Shown: piece after piece, positions 45,266 through 53,176 of the stretch
Layout: each line of letters starts with the position of its first letter
Numbering within the stretch: position 1 is the first letter of the stretch
From: Polaribacter sp. IC073
GTDB taxonomy: Bacteria > Bacteroidota > Bacteroidia > Flavobacteriales > Flavobacteriaceae
NCBI RefSeq assembly: GCF_007997075.1
Contig: NZ_VORS01000006.1
Location: forward strand, 124,001-188,000
Length of the DNA stretch: 64,000 nucleotides
Direction: 5' to 3'
Translations under genes and position numbers: made by a program
Notes under the pieces: model-generated
The model's database searches: none
What the model was told of the DNA's origin: nothing
The model's input: only the letters and a program-made list of their open reading frames with translations

Positions 45266-46255
45266 ATGTTTAAAACGGTATCTATTATATTACTTTTGAC
45301 TAGCTTATCTTTAATTTCTTGCAAAAAAGACATAAAATCAGAAAAAATGAATACAAAAATTGTGATTGCACATAGAGGTGCTTCTGGTTATGTACCTGAA
45401 CATACAATGGAAGCGAAAGCGATGGCTTTTGCCATGAATGCTGATTTTATTGAACAAGATTTAGTGTTAAGTAAAGACGATGTGCCTATTGTAATTCATG
45501 ATATTTATTTGGATGATGTTACCGATGTTGCTACAAAATTTTCGAACAGAAAAAGAAAGGATAACCGGTATTATGTGATTGACTTTACTTTTAAAGAATT
45601 ACAAACTTTAGCTGTTACCGAACGTTTTAATCCTAAAAATGGCGAACAGATTTACAAAAAACGTTTTCCGAAAGGAAAAGGGAATTTTAAATTGCATTCT
45701 CTTAGCCAAGAAATAGAAATGATACAAGGTTTAAATGCTGCTACAGGAAAAAATATTGGCATTTATCCTGAAATTAAAGAACCAGCATTTCATAAAACAG
45801 CAGAGAAAAACTTAACAGAAATTGTTTTAAAAGTCCTTTCTAATTATGGTTATAACACAAAAGAAGACAACTGCATTTTACAATGTTTTGATGCAAAAGA
45901 ATTAGAACGAATTCGTGTAGAATTAAAGTCGGAATTATTCTTAGTCCAATTAATGGAGTTTCCTGAAGATTCTAAAAAATTAAAACATTTTGCAACGTAT
46001 GCAAACGGAATTGGGCCTTGGTACAAGCAAATTTTAGACAAAAAAATAGATGGAAAATTCACATTTACTTCTTTAGTTTCTGATGCGCACACGTTGGGTT
46101 TAAAAGTGCATCCTTATACTTTTAGAGCAGATGCTTTAGATGAGTTCTCTTCTTTTGAAGAAATGATGGAAACGCTCTTAATTGAGGCAAATGTAGAGGG
46201 TGCTTTTACCGATTTCCCAGATTTGGTTGTTGCTTTTTTAAAGAATAAAAGTTAG
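45266..46255 (+). CDS. glpQ: Glycerophosphodiester phosphodiesterase, lipoprotein
   Basis: A 329-residue GlpQ-type enzyme that releases glycerol-3-phosphate from glycerophosphodiesters. The type II signal peptide ends LSLISC with lipidated Cys19, so it is likely periplasmic and membrane-anchored. The catalytic signature is VIAHRGASGYVPEHT (near residue 36), with EQDLVLSKDDVPIVIHD following. The length matches the GlpQ rather than the short UgpQ group. Confidence 0.9.
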   Translation: MFKTVSIILLLTSLSLISCKKDIKSEKMNTKIVIAHRGASGYVPEHTMEAKAMAFAMNADFIEQDLVLSKDDVPIVIHDIYLDDVTDVATKFSNRKRKDNRYYVIDFTFKELQTLAVTERFNPKNGEQIYKKRFPKGKGNFKLHSLSQEIEMIQGLNAATGKNIGIYPEIKEPAFHKTAEKNLTEIVLKVLSNYGYNTKEDNCILQCFDAKELERIRVELKSELFLVQLMEFPEDSKKLKHFATYANGIGPWYKQILDKKIDGKFTFTSLVSDAHTLGLKVHPYTFRADALDEFSSFEEMMETLLIEANVEGAFTDFPDLVVAFLKNKS

Positions 46256-46265
46256 CAAACCAGTT

Positions 46266-46426
46266 TAGCCCTGATTGAAACAGCATCCTTTTTATTACGA
46301 TATAAATAAGCGTTATTGCGAGGAACGAAGCAAGCTGTTTTTAGTTTTACACTACTCTTATTAACACTAAATAAATCTCTAAAAATAACTAATAAAAAGA
46401 TATAGTGAAAAGCAGGAAATAGCTTC
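46266..46426 (+). repeat. Structured intergenic repeat, TAGCCCTGATTG family
   Basis: It starts TAGCCCTGATTGAAACAGC and ends AAAAAGATATAGTGAAAAG plus CAGGAAATAGCTTC. ATCCTTTTTATTA and TAATAAAAAGAT form the matching arms. The loop carries TTATTGCGAGGAACGAAGCAAGC, itself typical of another flavobacterial repeat, so one element may be nested in another. No coding capacity is seen. Confidence 0.7.
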
Positions 46427-46434
46427 TAAAAAAA

Positions 46435-48219
46435 TTAATTGGTCACTTCTATCAACTTATTTCTATAGGCAGTTAATAATTTAGATTTAGAAATAAAGCC
46501 CACATATTTTCCGTCTTTAACAACAGGTAAATTCCAAGCATTGCTATCTTTAAATTTCTTCATAATTTCTGTCATTTTATCCTTATCTACTTGAATAATT
46601 TCTGGTGGGTTTTGCATTACATCTCTTGCAAAAACCGTTTTATATAAGGTTTGATCAAACATAATGGGTCTTAAATCGTCCAGTAAAATAATACCAATTA
46701 ATTTTTTATCCTTTTCGCTAATAACAGGAAAGATGTTTCTATTCGATTTTACAATCGCCTTTTTTATCATGTCTTCTAAACTCATATCAGGATAAATAGA
46801 CACAAAATTATTTTCTATAACAGAATCAATATCCATTAAAGTTAGTACTGCATGATCTTTGTCGTGCGTAATTAACTCTCCTTTTCTACCTAATTCCATG
46901 GCATACACAGAATACGGATGCACATATTTTGCAATTGAATAGGCAATTGCAGCCGTTAACATTAAAGGGATAAAAAGCTCATAACCGCCTGTTAACTCTG
47001 CAATTAAAAAAATTGCGGTTAATGGTGCGTGTAAAACACCAGCCATTAAACCAGCCATCCCAACTAAGGTAAAGTTACTTTCTGAAACCTTATAAATACC
47101 AGTGGTATTAATTATTTTAGCGACACAGTTTCCCATAACACTTCCCATAAAAAGTGTTGGCGCAAAAATACCTCCTACGCCACCAGCGCCAAAAGTTAGT
47201 GCACTTGCAATTATTTTAAAGAAAACCAAACCAAGTAACAATAAAATAACAACCCACACATTTGTTAAATCTAAATTCATAAAATTGTTTCTCAGCGCTT
47301 CTTCTGGGTTTCCTGCAAGAAGGTTGTTAATTACCTCAAAACCTTCACCATACAATGGCGGAATAAAGTACACTAGAACACCTAAGCCAATACCGCCAAT
47401 TAAAAGTCTTTTTATTGGCGAAGCTATTTTATCGAAAAAATTCTGAATGCGATCATAAACTTCTGTAAAATAAATAGAAACCAAACCTCCAATGACACCT
47501 AAAATTATAAAAAAAGGAACGTCTGTTATTTTAAACGCATCTTCAATTTTAAAAGGAAGTAAAACATCTGATCCAAAAAAGAAATAAGAAGTAATAATTG
47601 CAGACAATGAGGCTAAAAGTAAAGGCAACATAGAAGCAATTGTTAGGTCTAAGCTAAATACTTCTATTGCAAAAATAATAGCTGCAATTGGCGCTTTAAA
47701 TATAGAAGATAATGCACCTGCCGCCGCACAACCAATTAACAAACTTCTTGTAGCTTGATTTAGATGAAACAACCGCGCAACATTAGAACTTATTGCAGCT
47801 CCTGTTGCTACTGTTGGTCCTTCTAACCCTACCGAACCACCAAAACCCACGGTAAGTGGCGCTGTTAAAACAGATGCCAACATTTGGTACCGTTTCATAA
47901 TTCCTTTTCTTTTTGATATTGCAAAAAGGGTTGATGGAATTCCGTGGCTTACCTTATTTCTAATTACATATTTTATAACAAAATACACAATTGTTAAACC
48001 AATAATAGGAAATAAAAAGTAAAAAGCATTGTGGTAATAGCGTACCAGATTTCCTTCTAAAAGATGTTGAAAAAAGTGTGTTAAATTCTTTAAAATGACA
48101 GCACCAACTCCGGCTAAAAAGCCTACTAGAATACTTAGAATATAAATAAACTGACGTTGAGATATGTATTTATATCTCAATAGTAGCATTTTTTTTAAGT
48201 ACTTATTTTTAACCGACAT
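46435..48219 (-). CDS. ClC-family chloride channel/transporter with CBS domains
   Basis: A 594-residue protein. The ClC membrane domain (about 1-440) has GFGGSVGLEGPTVATGA (gating Glu in GLEGP; many ClCs have GKEGP) and FGAGGVGGIFAPTLFMG. Two cytosolic CBS domains follow (about 455-590). It transports chloride or other halides or anions. The CBS pair may bind nucleotides. It starts 2 bp after the DUF6503-like gene and is probably co-transcribed. Confidence 0.92.
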   Translation of the reverse strand: MSVKNKYLKKMLLLRYKYISQRQFIYILSILVGFLAGVGAVILKNLTHFFQHLLEGNLVRYYHNAFYFLFPIIGLTIVYFVIKYVIRNKVSHGIPSTLFAISKRKGIMKRYQMLASVLTAPLTVGFGGSVGLEGPTVATGAAISSNVARLFHLNQATRSLLIGCAAAGALSSIFKAPIAAIIFAIEVFSLDLTIASMLPLLLASLSAIITSYFFFGSDVLLPFKIEDAFKITDVPFFIILGVIGGLVSIYFTEVYDRIQNFFDKIASPIKRLLIGGIGLGVLVYFIPPLYGEGFEVINNLLAGNPEEALRNNFMNLDLTNVWVVILLLLGLVFFKIIASALTFGAGGVGGIFAPTLFMGSVMGNCVAKIINTTGIYKVSESNFTLVGMAGLMAGVLHAPLTAIFLIAELTGGYELFIPLMLTAAIAYSIAKYVHPYSVYAMELGRKGELITHDKDHAVLTLMDIDSVIENNFVSIYPDMSLEDMIKKAIVKSNRNIFPVISEKDKKLIGIILLDDLRPIMFDQTLYKTVFARDVMQNPPEIIQVDKDKMTEIMKKFKDSNAWNLPVVKDGKYVGFISKSKLLTAYRNKLIEVTN

Positions 48220-48221
48220 TC

Positions 48222-48938
48222 TTAATTTTGTGCGTTTTTTGATAAAATATCTGTTCCTAAATAAACATTGTCTTTATTAAAATACCAAGCTCTATTTTTT
48301 GGCATTTTAATAGTATTTATTGTTTCTAAACCTGATAATAAAATATATTCTCCATCCTTTTTAGTTTCATCTTTAAAAAACTGATAGACTTCCATCGCAA
48401 ATGTTTTTGGGTCGAAATAGAAATACCAAGTATTTTTACCAACTTGTTGATTATAAGTTGCTTTTAAAACAAAGTATGCTTTCCCTTTGAAGGTTTTCTT
48501 TTCTACTTTCTGATGAATAATTGTGCCTTCATCTTTTAGTTTCATTGGCAAACCATACAAATAGGTGTAATAATTTTTCATGAATTTAGCACGTTTGCAA
48601 CTTAAATTGTGCTTCTTTTTTAATTCTTCAGACGGATTCGTATTCCCGTTAATGGCAATACTACAATCTTCTTTATGCACTGCAAATTCCGTAATAATCG
48701 TATCTCTTACTGCTTTTACAAAAAAATATTGTTCTGGTAAATTGATACGAATTCTACTTTTTCTTGGCGTATTTTTCGGGGTTTCCATCGTTACAAACAA
48801 CTCACCTTCAAATGTTTGCCAATGCCCGTTAGGATCATGAAATTCAATTGCTTTTTCTAATAATTCATCACCTGTTATTTCTTGAGAAAATGAAATTACT
48901 GAGGTGAAAAATAGTAGAAATATGATGATGTTTTTCAT
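48222..48938 (-). CDS. Secreted DUF6503-like protein
   Basis: A 238-residue protein with a signal peptide (residues 1-18, ending SFSQ). The body reads ELLEKAIEFHDPNGHW, RIRINLPEQYFFVKA and TYLYGLPMKLKD, with a beta-rich WYFYFDPKTFAMEVYQF core similar to LolA/LolB-like lipid-binding folds. I believe this is the DUF6503 family. Its function is unknown, and envelope localisation is inferred. It lies directly upstream of the ClC gene. Confidence 0.7.
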   Translation of the reverse strand: MKNIIIFLLFFTSVISFSQEITGDELLEKAIEFHDPNGHWQTFEGELFVTMETPKNTPRKSRIRINLPEQYFFVKAVRDTIITEFAVHKEDCSIAINGNTNPSEELKKKHNLSCKRAKFMKNYYTYLYGLPMKLKDEGTIIHQKVEKKTFKGKAYFVLKATYNQQVGKNTWYFYFDPKTFAMEVYQFFKDETKKDGEYILLSGLETINTIKMPKNRAWYFNKDNVYLGTDILSKNAQN

Positions 48939-48965
48939 AGATTAAAAGTAAGTAAAATTTAAGAC

Positions 48966-49022
48966 AAAAAAACCTCACAGGTTTTAGATACTGAAACAAG
49001 TTCAGTACAGGTCTGTGAGGTC
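48966..49022 (-). terminator. Terminator of aspS (AGACCTCA-type hairpin)
   Basis: ACCTCACAG and CTGTGAGGT form the outer arms, with an inner TACTGAA/TTCAGTA hairpin, followed on the minus strand by seven T. It resembles the hairpin at 5954-5985. Confidence 0.8.
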
Positions 49023-49042
49023 TATATATTTTAAAATTATTT

Positions 49043-50797
49043 TTATTCCTGAATGTCTAATTTCAAGCTTAATTCTTTCAACTGCGTATCATCTATAAAT
49101 GCAGGCGCATCAATCATTACATCTCTACCAGAATTATTTTTCGGGAATGCAATAAAGTCTCTAATTGTTTCTTGTCCGCCTAAAATAGCAACCAATCTAT
49201 CCAATCCGAAAGCCAATCCACCGTGAGGCGGCGCACCATATTCAAAAGCATCCATTAAAAACCCAAATTGTGCTTTTGCATCAGCATCAGAAAAACCTAA
49301 ATGACGCAACATTGTAGCTTGCATTTGTTTGTCGTGAATACGAATAGAACCACCACCAATTTCATTACCGTTTAAAACCAAATCATACGCATTTGCTTTT
49401 ACGGCTCCAGGATCTGAGTCTAACAATTCCATTTGACCAGGTTTAGGAGAAGTAAACGGGTGATGCATTGCATGATAATGCCCTGTTTCTTCATCCAATT
49501 CTAATAATGGGAAATCTATTACCCAAAGCGGTGCAAATACTTTAGGATCTCTCAAGCCCAAACGTGTTGCTAATTCCATTCTTAAAGCAGATAATTGTGC
49601 TCTAACTTTATTGGTATCTCCAGATAACACACACACTAAATCACCTGGTTTTGCACCCGTAATTTCTGCCCATTTTGCTAAATCTTCTTGATCGTAGAAT
49701 TTATCTACAGAAGATTTAAAGGTTCCGTCTTCGTTAACTCTAGCATAAATCATCCCTAAAGCACCAACTTGCGGACGTTTTACCCACTTAATAATATTGT
49801 CTATTTCTTTTCTTGTATAAGAATTTCCATCAGGTACAGCAAAACCAACCACCAATTCTGCGTTATTAAAAACAGCAAAATCTTTATGTTGTGTAACTGC
49901 ATTTAACTCGCCAAACTCCATTCCGAAACGAATATCTGGTTTGTCGTTTCCATACAAACGCATGGCATCGTCATATAACATTCTAGGGAATTTCTCCACC
50001 TCCACATTATTCACTTCTTTTAGTAAGTGACGCGTTAATCCTTCAAAAATATTTAAAATATCTTCTTGCTCCACAAACGCCATTTCACAGTCTATTTGTG
50101 TAAATTCTGGTTGTCTGTCTGCTCGTAAATCTTCATCTCTAAAGCATTTTACAATCTGAAAATATTTATCCATTCCACCAACCATCAACAATTGTTTAAA
50201 GGTTTGTGGAGATTGAGGTAAAGCATAAAACTGACCTTCATTCATTCTCGAAGGCACCACAAAATCTCTAGCACCTTCTGGTGTAGATTTTATTAAATAT
50301 GGTGTTTCAACTTCAATAAATTCTTGGTCAGATAAATATTTACGAACTTCCATCGACACTTTATGACGGAAAATTAAACTGTCTTTTACCGGATTTCTTC
50401 TAATGTCTAAATATCGGTATTTCATTCGAATGTCTTCTCCACCATCCGTTTTATCTTCAATTGTAAAAGGTGGCGTTACAGATGCGTTTAAGATTTCTAA
50501 TTTAGAAACCAACACTTCTACATCTCCTGTAACCATTTTAGAATTCTTCGATTCTCTGTCAATTACAGTTCCAGTTACTTGAATCACAAATTCTCTTCCT
50601 AAAGATTTTGCTTTTTCCATCATTTCTTTTGGCGTACGTTCTTCATCAAAAATTAGCTGCGTAATTCCGTATCTATCACGTAAATCTACCCAAACCATAA
50701 AACCTTTATCACGGCTTTTTTGTACCCAACCTGCTAAGGTTACTTCTGTATTTACATGCGATGCTCTTAACTCGCCGCAAGAATGACTTCTATACAT
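49043..50797 (-). CDS. aspS: Aspartyl-tRNA synthetase
   Basis: A 584-residue class IIb synthetase with an N-terminal OB-fold anticodon-binding domain ([26 protein letters not shown]). Motif 2 is in [18 protein letters not shown], motif 3 is in [14 protein letters not shown], and a bacterial-type insertion domain lies between (about 280-420). It charges tRNA-Asp. A TAATTTTG promoter element lies about 65 bp upstream (50856-50863 on the minus strand). Confidence 0.97.
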   Translation of the reverse strand: MYRSHSCGELRASHVNTEVTLAGWVQKSRDKGFMVWVDLRDRYGITQLIFDEERTPKEMMEKAKSLGREFVIQVTGTVIDRESKNSKMVTGDVEVLVSKLEILNASVTPPFTIEDKTDGGEDIRMKYRYLDIRRNPVKDSLIFRHKVSMEVRKYLSDQEFIEVETPYLIKSTPEGARDFVVPSRMNEGQFYALPQSPQTFKQLLMVGGMDKYFQIVKCFRDEDLRADRQPEFTQIDCEMAFVEQEDILNIFEGLTRHLLKEVNNVEVEKFPRMLYDDAMRLYGNDKPDIRFGMEFGELNAVTQHKDFAVFNNAELVVGFAVPDGNSYTRKEIDNIIKWVKRPQVGALGMIYARVNEDGTFKSSVDKFYDQEDLAKWAEITGAKPGDLVCVLSGDTNKVRAQLSALRMELATRLGLRDPKVFAPLWVIDFPLLELDEETGHYHAMHHPFTSPKPGQMELLDSDPGAVKANAYDLVLNGNEIGGGSIRIHDKQMQATMLRHLGFSDADAKAQFGFLMDAFEYGAPPHGGLAFGLDRLVAILGGQETIRDFIAFPKNNSGRDVMIDAPAFIDDTQLKELSLKLDIQE

Positions 50798-50888
50798 TTC
50801 TTTATTTTTATATTCTTGTCTACCAATTATTCAAAGGTAGAAGTCTCATTAATTGAAGCTGCAAAATTAATCATTTTCTATTGAATAT

Positions 50889-51000
50889 GAGTTTTTTGGG
50901 CGTTCATTTCTAAAGAGAAATGTCCCGCTTTTCGCACTCGCTTTTTTTAAACAAAAAAGAGGGCAAACAAATGCTGCAATCGGTAACGCAGAATCCGTCT
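50889..51000 (-). repeat. Structured intergenic repeat, TGCGTTA...AACGCC family, copy C
   Basis: On the minus strand: TGCGTTACCGATTG, CTCTTTTTTGTTTA, AAAAAAAGCGAGTGCG, AAAAGCGGGACA, a small hairpin ATTTCTC...AGAAAT and GAACGCCC. The order matches copies A and B, and the CTCTTTTTTGT...AAAAAAAGCGAGTGCGAAA portion is almost identical to copy A. Confidence 0.75.
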
Positions 51001-51009
51001 AAATCTTTG

Positions 51010-51017
51010 TAAATTTG
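51010..51017 (+). promoter_or_regulatory. Promoter -7 element of the cupin gene
   Basis: TAAATTTG matches TAnnTTTG and lies 4 bp before the ATG at 51022. No good TTG at the expected spacing was found. Confidence 0.5.
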
Positions 51018-51021
51018 CGTT

Positions 51022-51381
51022 ATGAGTATCATTAATATTCAAGAGAAATTCAAGTTATTTCAAGATCATTGGTCGCCAAAGAAAGTAGGTGAATTAAATA
51101 ATCAGCAAATACTGTTAGCAAAACTAAAAGGAGAATTTGTTTTTCATAAACACGATAATGAAGACGAACTTTTTATGGTTGTAAAAGAGACTTTAGATAT
51201 TGAGTTACGTGACAAAACAGTCACTCTAAAAGAAGGCGAGTTTTACATTGTACCAAAAGGAGTTGAACATAAACCCATTGCAAAAGAAGAAGTTCATGTT
51301 GTATTATTCGAACCTTTAAGCATAAAACATACAGGCGATGTTATTGCAGATATTACTGTAGAAACGTACGAAAGCATTTAA
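51022..51381 (+). CDS. Cupin-domain protein
   Basis: A 119-residue single-domain cupin. Metal-binding motifs are FVFHKHDNEDELFMVV (two His and a Glu near residues 44-50) and PKGVEHKPIAKEEVHVVLFEP (His near residue 85). Such small cupins may bind metal and act as isomerases, dioxygenases or sensors; the function is not identifiable. It is followed 6 bp later by rsmI. Its promoter lies so close that the mRNA may be leaderless. Confidence 0.88.
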   Translation: MSIINIQEKFKLFQDHWSPKKVGELNNQQILLAKLKGEFVFHKHDNEDELFMVVKETLDIELRDKTVTLKEGEFYIVPKGVEHKPIAKEEVHVVLFEPLSIKHTGDVIADITVETYESI

Positions 51382-51387
51382 GAAATT

Positions 51388-52059
51388 ATGAGTAAATTAT
51401 ATTTAGTACCCACACCAATAGGTAATTTAGAAGACATGACTTTTAGAGCCATTCGTATTCTAAAAGAAGTAGATTTTATTTTAGCAGAAGACACACGCAC
51501 AAGTGGTAAACTTTTAAAACATTTTGAAATTGCTACACAAATGCACAGTCATCACATGCATAATGAACATCGGTCTATACAAGGAGTTGTAAATAGAATC
51601 AAAAACGGAGAAACCTGCGCTTTAATTTCTGATGCGGGAACGCCTGCAATTTCAGATCCTGGTTTTTTACTAACAAGAGCCTGTGTAGAAAATAACATTG
51701 AAGTAGATTGTTTACCTGGCGCAACTGCTTTTGTACCTGCATTGGTTAATTCTGGTTTACCAAACGACAAATTTGTTTTTGAAGGCTTTTTACCTGTAAA
51801 AAAAGGAAGACAAACCCGTTTTTTATTATTAGCAGAAGAAACAAGAACCATTATTTTTTACGAATCTCCTCATAAATTAATAAAAACGTTAGGGCATTTT
51901 GTAGAATATTTTGGAGCAGACAGACAAGTTTCTGTATCTAGAGAATTAACAAAAATGTTTGAAGAAACTATTAGAGGAACCGCTACCGAAGTTTTAGCAC
52001 ATTATACGAATAAGCCTCCAAAAGGAGAAATTGTAGTAATTGTTGAAGGGAAGAAGTGA
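51388..52059 (+). CDS. rsmI: 16S rRNA (cytidine1402-2'-O)-methyltransferase
   Basis: A 223-residue SAM-dependent tetrapyrrole methylase-fold protein, slightly shorter than E. coli RsmI (286) because the C-terminal extension is missing. Motifs are LYLVPTPIGNLEDMTFRA, AEDTRTSGKLL, ISDAGTPAISDPG and LPGATAFVPALVNSG. It methylates the ribose of C1402 in the decoding centre. It starts 6 bp after the cupin gene. Confidence 0.95.
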   Translation: MSKLYLVPTPIGNLEDMTFRAIRILKEVDFILAEDTRTSGKLLKHFEIATQMHSHHMHNEHRSIQGVVNRIKNGETCALISDAGTPAISDPGFLLTRACVENNIEVDCLPGATAFVPALVNSGLPNDKFVFEGFLPVKKGRQTRFLLLAEETRTIIFYESPHKLIKTLGHFVEYFGADRQVSVSRELTKMFEETIRGTATEVLAHYTNKPPKGEIVVIVEGKK

Positions 52060-52084
52060 TTATTAAAAAAATATGATATAACTT

Positions 52085-52426
52085 ATGATCATCCAAGAAT
52101 TCAAAACAAAATTAAAATCAAATCCAACAGAAATTAACTTTGCAGACACCATGCAAGTAATTGAGGACAACTATCATTTTACGCCAACAACTTTTACAAA
52201 TGGAGAGCTCAAAAATAGCGCCGGAGAAAATACGGGTTCTTGTAAATTATTTGCATTTGCAAAACATCAAAAATTAACAAAAGAAGAAACCTTATTTTGC
52301 TTTGGAAAACATTATAAAAATGTTTTAGAAGATGTAAATGGAACTTCGCATCTAAATATTAGAAACTTTATGAAATCTGGTTTCGATAGTTTGTCTTTTG
52401 ATGGAGAAGCATTAAAATTGAAATAA
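52085..52426 (+). CDS. HopJ-type III effector family protein
   Basis: A 113-residue soluble protein with the HopJ-family pattern FADTMQVIEDNYHFTPTTFTNGE and FCFGKHYKNVLEDVNGTSHLNIRNFMKSG. The family name comes from a Pseudomonas effector, but homologues are widespread in bacteria without type III secretion, as here. Its role is unknown. It lies 25 bp after rsmI and may be the last gene of that transcript. Confidence 0.85.
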   Translation: MIIQEFKTKLKSNPTEINFADTMQVIEDNYHFTPTTFTNGELKNSAGENTGSCKLFAFAKHQKLTKEETLFCFGKHYKNVLEDVNGTSHLNIRNFMKSGFDSLSFDGEALKLK

Positions 52427-52448
52427 GGTATACTGTAAAAAGTTCTAG

Positions 52449-52550
52449 TGTCATTTCGAAATGAGCTTTTTAGCGATTGAGAAATCTCATTATTATTTAG
52501 ATCTTATTCAAAAGTGAGAGGTTCCTTGTCGTTCCTCTATTAAAATGACA
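52449..52550 (+). repeat. TGTCATTTC...AAATGACA repeat with terminal inverted repeats
   Basis: The ends TGTCATTT and AAATGACA are exact inverted repeats. Inside are AGCGATTGAGAAATCTCAT and GAGAGGTTCCTTGTCGTTCCTC. The left half recurs at 38624-38667. It is non-coding and lies between the HopJ-like and uracil-DNA glycosylase genes. Confidence 0.7.
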
Positions 52551-52570
52551 AAAAACTGTATTTTTAGAGA

Positions 52571-53142
52571 ATGCAAAACTTTTATCAGAAATAAAAAAAT
52601 GTACAATCTACGAACCATATTTAGATTTGGGTGCAAATCCTGTTGTTACTGGGCATAAAAATTCTAAAATTGTAATTATTGGTCAGGCTCCAGGAATAAA
52701 AGTGCATACATCTGAAATTCCTTGGGACGATGCAAGCGGAAAACAATTAAGGAAGTGGTTAAATGTTTCTGATGAAGATTTTTACGATGTAGAAAAGTTC
52801 GCCATTGTACCGATGGGTTTTTGCTATCCCAGAAAAGGGAAAAGTGGAGATAAACCTCCTAGAAAAAAATGTGCTCCGCAGTGGCACCAACAATTATTTG
52901 AGTTAATGCCAAATCTTCAAATGATTCTTTTAATAGGCATGTACGCACAGAATTACTATTTAAAAGACAACGCTAAAAGAACACTTACCGAAACGGTAGA
53001 CAATTATCCAGCGTATTTACCCAAGTATTTTATATTGCCGCATCCATCACCTAGAAATCGTTTTTGGCTGACTAAAAATCTGTGGTTTAAGAAAAATATA
53101 GTTCCTGAGTTGCAAGAAAGAGTTGCTACTATTATCAATTAA
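52571..53142 (+). CDS. Uracil-DNA glycosylase family protein, 5' end frameshifted
   Basis: The conserved body (GANPVVTGHKNSKI, IIGQAPGIKVH, WDDASGKQLRKWL, VPMGFCYPRKG, ending at 53142) matches a Bacteroidota uracil-DNA glycosylase family that removes uracil from DNA. The open frame continues upstream through LLSEIKKCTIYEPYLDLG but meets a stop (52546-52548) without an ATG. An ATG at 52571 joins this frame only if the T run at 52580-52583 had one more T, giving MQNFLSEIKKCTIYEPYLDLG. Otherwise translation would start at TTG (52627) and lack these residues. The CTIY site is normally CTIC, so a cysteine is also replaced. The 5' end is therefore damaged or miscalled. Confidence 0.75.
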
Positions 53143-53176
53143 ATAAACTATTTTTATGACTTCTAAAACCGAAGTC

